From Lachnospiraceae bacterium (GTDB taxonomy: Bacteria > Bacillota > Clostridia > Lachnospirales > Lachnospiraceae), in NCBI GenBank assembly GCA_900168235.1, contig FUZG01000002.1, forward strand, positions 248,001 to 312,000: a DNA stretch of 64,000 bases, given 5' to 3'. A model generated the notes under the pieces. The model was not told the DNA's origin and searched no databases. It saw only the letters and a list, made by a program, of their open reading frames with translations. Made by a program: the position numbers and the translations under genes. Shown piece by piece: positions 60,709 to 64,000 of the stretch. The number at the start of each line of letters is the position of its first letter. Position 1 is the stretch's first letter.

Positions 60709-62343
60709 TTATAAAACAGCGGGCTGAACATTGTTTTTAGAAGAATGATTCTTACTTCTCCTTTTGTCAGCATACATTTCCTGATCGGCTCTCTTACGGA
60801 TGTCTTCTATGTCCTTATCGGTTGACGGATCATAGAAAGCATATCCTGCCGCCATATATAGAGGAGTATCCTTGTACATATAATTGTACTGAGACTCGAA
60901 GGTTCTAAGCCGTGAAATCTGCTTACGTATGGTTTCTTCCGATGAATTACGTGTGATGATACAAAATTCATCGCCGCCGATACGGAAGCAAAGACCGGTT
61001 TTACTGAAAACAGCGCTGATAAAGTCGGCGGAAGCACGGATTATCTTGTCTCCGTCAGCGTGACCACGGGTATCATTAATAGTCTTCAGATTGTTAAGAT
61101 CAAGTGTGATCACACACATATTTCCGCTGGCAGGTGTTGTGCGGCATGTTTTCTCGTAGCAGTTCCTGTTTGCAAGTCCGGTGAGGATATCCTTTTCCGC
61201 AAGCTGTTTATAAAGCTGGATATCATGATTTTCCACCATGATAGCGTGGCTTTCGATGCTTATCGCAAACCATGTGAACACACAGAATAGCATCATGAAC
61301 GCGATCGGTATTGTAAAGGTGCTGTCAAAAACCGTGTAATATTTTGTAAGAGTAAAGATATTTCCGGCAAAAAATATCATGAGTCCGGCGACGCTTAGCT
61401 GCATGCTGCGGGTAAGCTTATTCCCTATCGAAGCACGTATGATCGCATATATCATATATATCATTGCGAGCACGATGCCAAGATGTGTGAAAGGAAGCTG
61501 CTGTCTGAGCTCTCTGACTCCCGAAAACTGAAGCAATATGTTTATCACAGGTATCATAAGCGTGAAAATACTCAGAACCGTGAAAAGCGGAGAATTATTG
61601 AGCTTATAAAAGCGCTTTGTAAACATTATGAGCGGAAAACTTATCGCCATGAGGCAAATGTGTCCGATAAAGTAGACTGCGATATAATTCTGGACTTCAA
61701 GCAGTATGAAATCTGATACGAGCATTGTCCATATACCGATCGCAATGGAGAATATTGCGAAGTAGGGAATATAGGACCCTTTTTCCGACATACGGATGAC
61801 AAACACCCAGTTCAGGAACATGAATAAACCGATACCCGTTGCTATAAGGCTCAGGATCATCTGTGGAATAGAGCCGATAAGGATCGTATGGTAAAGATTT
61901 AGTGGAGTTCCGCATACGATCTTGATATTATGGTTGAATTTTTCGTTGTGACGGCTGGATAAATAGATCTCCAGACGATTAGAGTCAGCAGGTATGGTTA
62001 TGATATTCCAACTGCTTCCTGTAGTATTTCCGAAGATGGATCTTGATTCTGCCCTGGAATAGATACTTTCGCCGTCCGCTAAAACTGTCATTTCCCAGTG
62101 ATCTATATAGATACCGAGAGCACCGCCCTTTTTCAGGAGCTCTTTTGCACTCACGGTGTAGTAGGCACTGTTTGGTGTTCGACTCACAAGTTCAGCTGAA
62201 AGCGGTTCTGATATCACAGTTTTTTTCGCGTCAAATGGCTTCTTGTAATTAGAAAAAATACAAATTATGGATAATACAATGGCGGTCAATAACAGAAAAA
62301 GATAGATGACGCCGATACGTGATGTGAAATTTCGTGTAGACAT
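60709..62343 (-). CDS. Membrane diguanylate cyclase (7TM-GGDEF)
   Basis: A 544-residue c-di-GMP synthase. One N-terminal transmembrane segment, an extracytoplasmic sensor (about 40-160), then seven spans (about 160-380) as in 7TMR-DISM receptors, and a C-terminal GGDEF domain with DILTGLANRNCYEK and CFRIGGDEFCII, the intact catalytic loop. The RxxD inhibitory site before GGDEF is absent (SKTG there), so product feedback should be weak. It is the only GGDEF protein in the window with an intact active site. Confidence 0.92.
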   Translation of the reverse strand: MSTRNFTSRIGVIYLFLLLTAIVLSIICIFSNYKKPFDAKKTVISEPLSAELVSRTPNSAYYTVSAKELLKKGGALGIYIDHWEMTVLADGESIYSRAESRSIFGNTTGSSWNIITIPADSNRLEIYLSSRHNEKFNHNIKIVCGTPLNLYHTILIGSIPQMILSLIATGIGLFMFLNWVFVIRMSEKGSYIPYFAIFSIAIGIWTMLVSDFILLEVQNYIAVYFIGHICLMAISFPLIMFTKRFYKLNNSPLFTVLSIFTLMIPVINILLQFSGVRELRQQLPFTHLGIVLAMIYMIYAIIRASIGNKLTRSMQLSVAGLMIFFAGNIFTLTKYYTVFDSTFTIPIAFMMLFCVFTWFAISIESHAIMVENHDIQLYKQLAEKDILTGLANRNCYEKTCRTTPASGNMCVITLDLNNLKTINDTRGHADGDKIIRASADFISAVFSKTGLCFRIGGDEFCIITRNSSEETIRKQISRLRTFESQYNYMYKDTPLYMAAGYAFYDPSTDKDIEDIRKRADQEMYADKRRSKNHSSKNNVQPAVL

Positions 62344-62495
62344 ACTTTAATCCCAATCTAAATAAATCCCCTAAGTGTTGCATTGGCAATGATCATAATG
62401 TAAGACATATCTTTGCCAAGTGTCTTTTTTATTATAACAAGAAATTGTATGTATTTGTATATGTTTGAATACAAAAGACAAAAATTCAAAAAAAT

Positions 62496-62536
62496 AGGGC
62501 GCTCGCCCGGGATGAGATCATCCGGAGCGATGCCCT
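62496..62536. terminator. Bidirectional terminator
   Basis: AGGGC-GCTC pairs with GAGC-TGCCCT around a GC-rich inner stem; T6 to the right, A7 to the left, so it ends the leftward symporter gene. Confidence 0.8.
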
Positions 62537-62560
62537 GTTTTTTAACATATGAGTAAGGAA

Positions 62561-64000
62561 TTAAACTGTCACAGTTTCCTTAGGTGCGTCAGCGCCTGTA
62601 TTTTCGCCCTTTACCTTGTCGAAGGTTCTCTGAATTGATTCTGAAGGCTCAGGTGTGCAGAGAGAAACTACTACATCAACAACAAAGGCAACGATAAATG
62701 CAGGAAGAAGCTCGTAGATGCTCCAGACACCGCCCATGGGAGAAATGAGGTATTTCCAGATGAATACCATGAGTCCGCCTGCGATCATGGAAGCTGTTGC
62801 GCCCTGACGTGTGCTTCTCTTCCAGAAAAGTGCGAGGAGTACTACAGGTCCGAATGCAGCGCCGAAGCCTGCCCATGCGAATGATACTACGCGGAAGACG
62901 CTGCTTGCAGGATTCCATGCAAGAGCAACGCCGATGATAGCGATGCCTATAACTGTGAGGCGGGCTACCAGCATGGATGTCTTCTGGCTGAGCTTGATGC
63001 CGAGGAAGTCATGAAGCAGATCCTCTGACATACTGCTGGCTGCTGCGAGAAGCTGTGAATCAGCGGTAGACATTGTAGCAGCAAGGATACCTGCCATGAT
63101 GATACCTGCGATGATCGAGAACAGGATACCGTTGCTGCTCATGAGGTCAGCCATACGGATGATGATCGTCTCGGACTCTGCACTTGATGTAAGGAAAGGA
63201 ACCTTGCCTGCTGCAGATACACTGTAACCGATGATTCCGATAAATACCGCGATCGCCATGGACAGAACAACCCATACAGCTGCGATCCTTCTTGAAAGCT
63301 TGATCTCCTCAGGGTTTCTGATAGCCATGAAACGAAGGAGGATATGAGGCATACCGAAGTATCCAAGTCCCCATGCGAGAGTAGATACAACAGAGAGGAG
63401 GCTGAATGAACCTGCGCTTCCGGTTGCTGCGTCATATCCCTGAGTAAGGTTCAGGTAGCCGGGAAGTGACTGTGCGTTTGAAACAACTGCTCCGATACCG
63501 CCTGCCTGAGTGATTCCGAATACGATTACGATAAGGAGTGCGATAGACATTACAACTGACTGGATAAGGTCTGTTGTTGATACTGCGAGGAAGCCTCCGA
63601 GAACAGTGTAGCCGATGATGGCAGCGGCTCCGATAACCATTGATACGTGGTAATCCCAGCCGAAGAGACTGTTGAAGAGAGTTCCGACAGCCTTAAAGCC
63701 TGAAGCTGTATAAGGAACAAAGAATACAAGGATTACAAGAGCTGCGATGCAGGAAAGTACGTGCTTTTTGTCCTCATATCGTCTTGAGAAAAAGTCGGGA
63801 ACTGTATTAGCGCCGATAGTTGCTGAATAGATACGGATCCTCTTCGCTACCAGCAGGAAGTTAAGATAAGTACCGGCAGCAAGTCCGATAACAGTCCAGC
63901 CAACCTCGGCAACACCGCAGAGATAAGCGAGACCCGGGAGACCCATCAGCAGATAGGAACTCATGTCGGATGCCTCGGCACTCATTGCCGTAACTACGGG
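62561..64000 (-). CDS. Sodium/solute symporter, PutP-like (5' end outside window)
   Basis: At least 479 residues are visible and the frame runs off the right edge, since VVTAMSAEASDMSSYLLMGLPG continues as the typical N-terminal span of PutP rather than starting there. Members of the SSS family import proline, pantothenate or other solutes with Na+. GFKAVGTLFNSLFGWDYH and MSTADSQLLAAASSMSEDLLHDF are the hallmarks, the second being the Na+-binding span of PutP. About 12 spans are present. Proline is the likeliest substrate. Confidence 0.9.
   Translation of the reverse strand, partial: PVVTAMSAEASDMSSYLLMGLPGLAYLCGVAEVGWTVIGLAAGTYLNFLLVAKRIRIYSATIGANTVPDFFSRRYEDKKHVLSCIAALVILVFFVPYTASGFKAVGTLFNSLFGWDYHVSMVIGAAAIIGYTVLGGFLAVSTTDLIQSVVMSIALLIVIVFGITQAGGIGAVVSNAQSLPGYLNLTQGYDAATGSAGSFSLLSVVSTLAWGLGYFGMPHILLRFMAIRNPEEIKLSRRIAAVWVVLSMAIAVFIGIIGYSVSAAGKVPFLTSSAESETIIIRMADLMSSNGILFSIIAGIIMAGILAATMSTADSQLLAAASSMSEDLLHDFLGIKLSQKTSMLVARLTVIGIAIIGVALAWNPASSVFRVVSFAWAGFGAAFGPVVLLALFWKRSTRQGATASMIAGGLMVFIWKYLISPMGGVWSIYELLPAFIVAFVVDVVVSLCTPEPSESIQRTFDKVKGENTGADAPKETVTV

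Noticed and set aside
1-64000. Prophage, integrative element or rRNA operon
   Set aside because: No integrase, terminase, transposase, relaxase or rRNA sequence was seen on either strand.

Overview
This window looks like a chromosome segment of a motile, anaerobic member of the Clostridia, most likely a Lachnospiraceae bacterium of the Butyrivibrio/Pseudobutyrivibrio/Roseburia type. Visible support: oxygen-sensitive class III ribonucleotide reductase (nrdD/nrdG), type III glutamine synthetase, a flagellar filament/junction operon with two tandem flgK genes and a fliW-csrA pair, iron-dependent lactaldehyde reductase (fucO), Gram-positive style Shine-Dalgarno sites, and a tRNA without an encoded CCA. 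The genus is inference. No CRISPR array, insertion sequence, rRNA or phage gene was found.

Layout: 1-3220 is the end of a surface-polysaccharide cluster (ABC exporter, GT2, GT11 fucosyltransferase). 3339-9232 holds glnN, a secreted amidase and nrdD-nrdG. 9398-19676 is a flagellar late-gene block: flgM-flgN-flgK1-flgK2-flgL-fliW-csrA, then flaG-fliD-fliS-fliT-like, with sigma-28 type promoters in front of flgM and flaG. 19846-22633 encodes an O-antigen ligase-like protein and UDP-galactopyranose mutase. 22814-24112 (minus) is a second, divergent FliD-like protein. 24581-26811 is rpmG-secE-nusG-rplK-rplA, which is not followed by rplJ-rplL. 27040-36167 is a signalling block: OhrR-type MarR regulator with a MATE pump, a LytTR two-component pair, a degenerate GGDEF protein, a subtilase whose catalytic Ser is Gly, and a GGDEF-GGDEF-EAL protein. 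36325-36397 is tRNA-Gln(CTG), next to an unexplained structured segment. 36723-42636 holds a Lon-like AAA+ protein, a GH73 hydrolase, a Sel1 protein and a COG2509-like flavoprotein. 42816-46705 is a sugar locus (LacI, HAD phosphatase, PTS EIIBCA). 46816-53579 has housekeeping and envelope genes. 53719-57835 is ftsE-ftsX-envC-like-ctpA (division-linked wall hydrolysis). 57969-64000 holds rlmI-like, fucO, a 7TM diguanylate cyclase and a putP-like symporter cut by the window edge.

The most unusual signals are: (1) a dispersed 44/90-bp repeat in four copies, each abutting the T-run of a rho-independent terminator in a fixed orientation, two copies identical over 90 bp and inverted 35 kb apart; (2) a catalytic-Ser-less subtilase within a signalling gene block; (3) three genes whose start codon lies 7-8 nt after a TATAAT box with no Shine-Dalgarno site, implying leaderless mRNAs; (4) a nested-hairpin intergenic segment near the tRNA; (5) a sigma-28-like promoter followed by a terminator just after csrA, which could make a very short RNA; (6) a TACTGTWTACAGTA palindrome shared by nrdD and the PTS gene.
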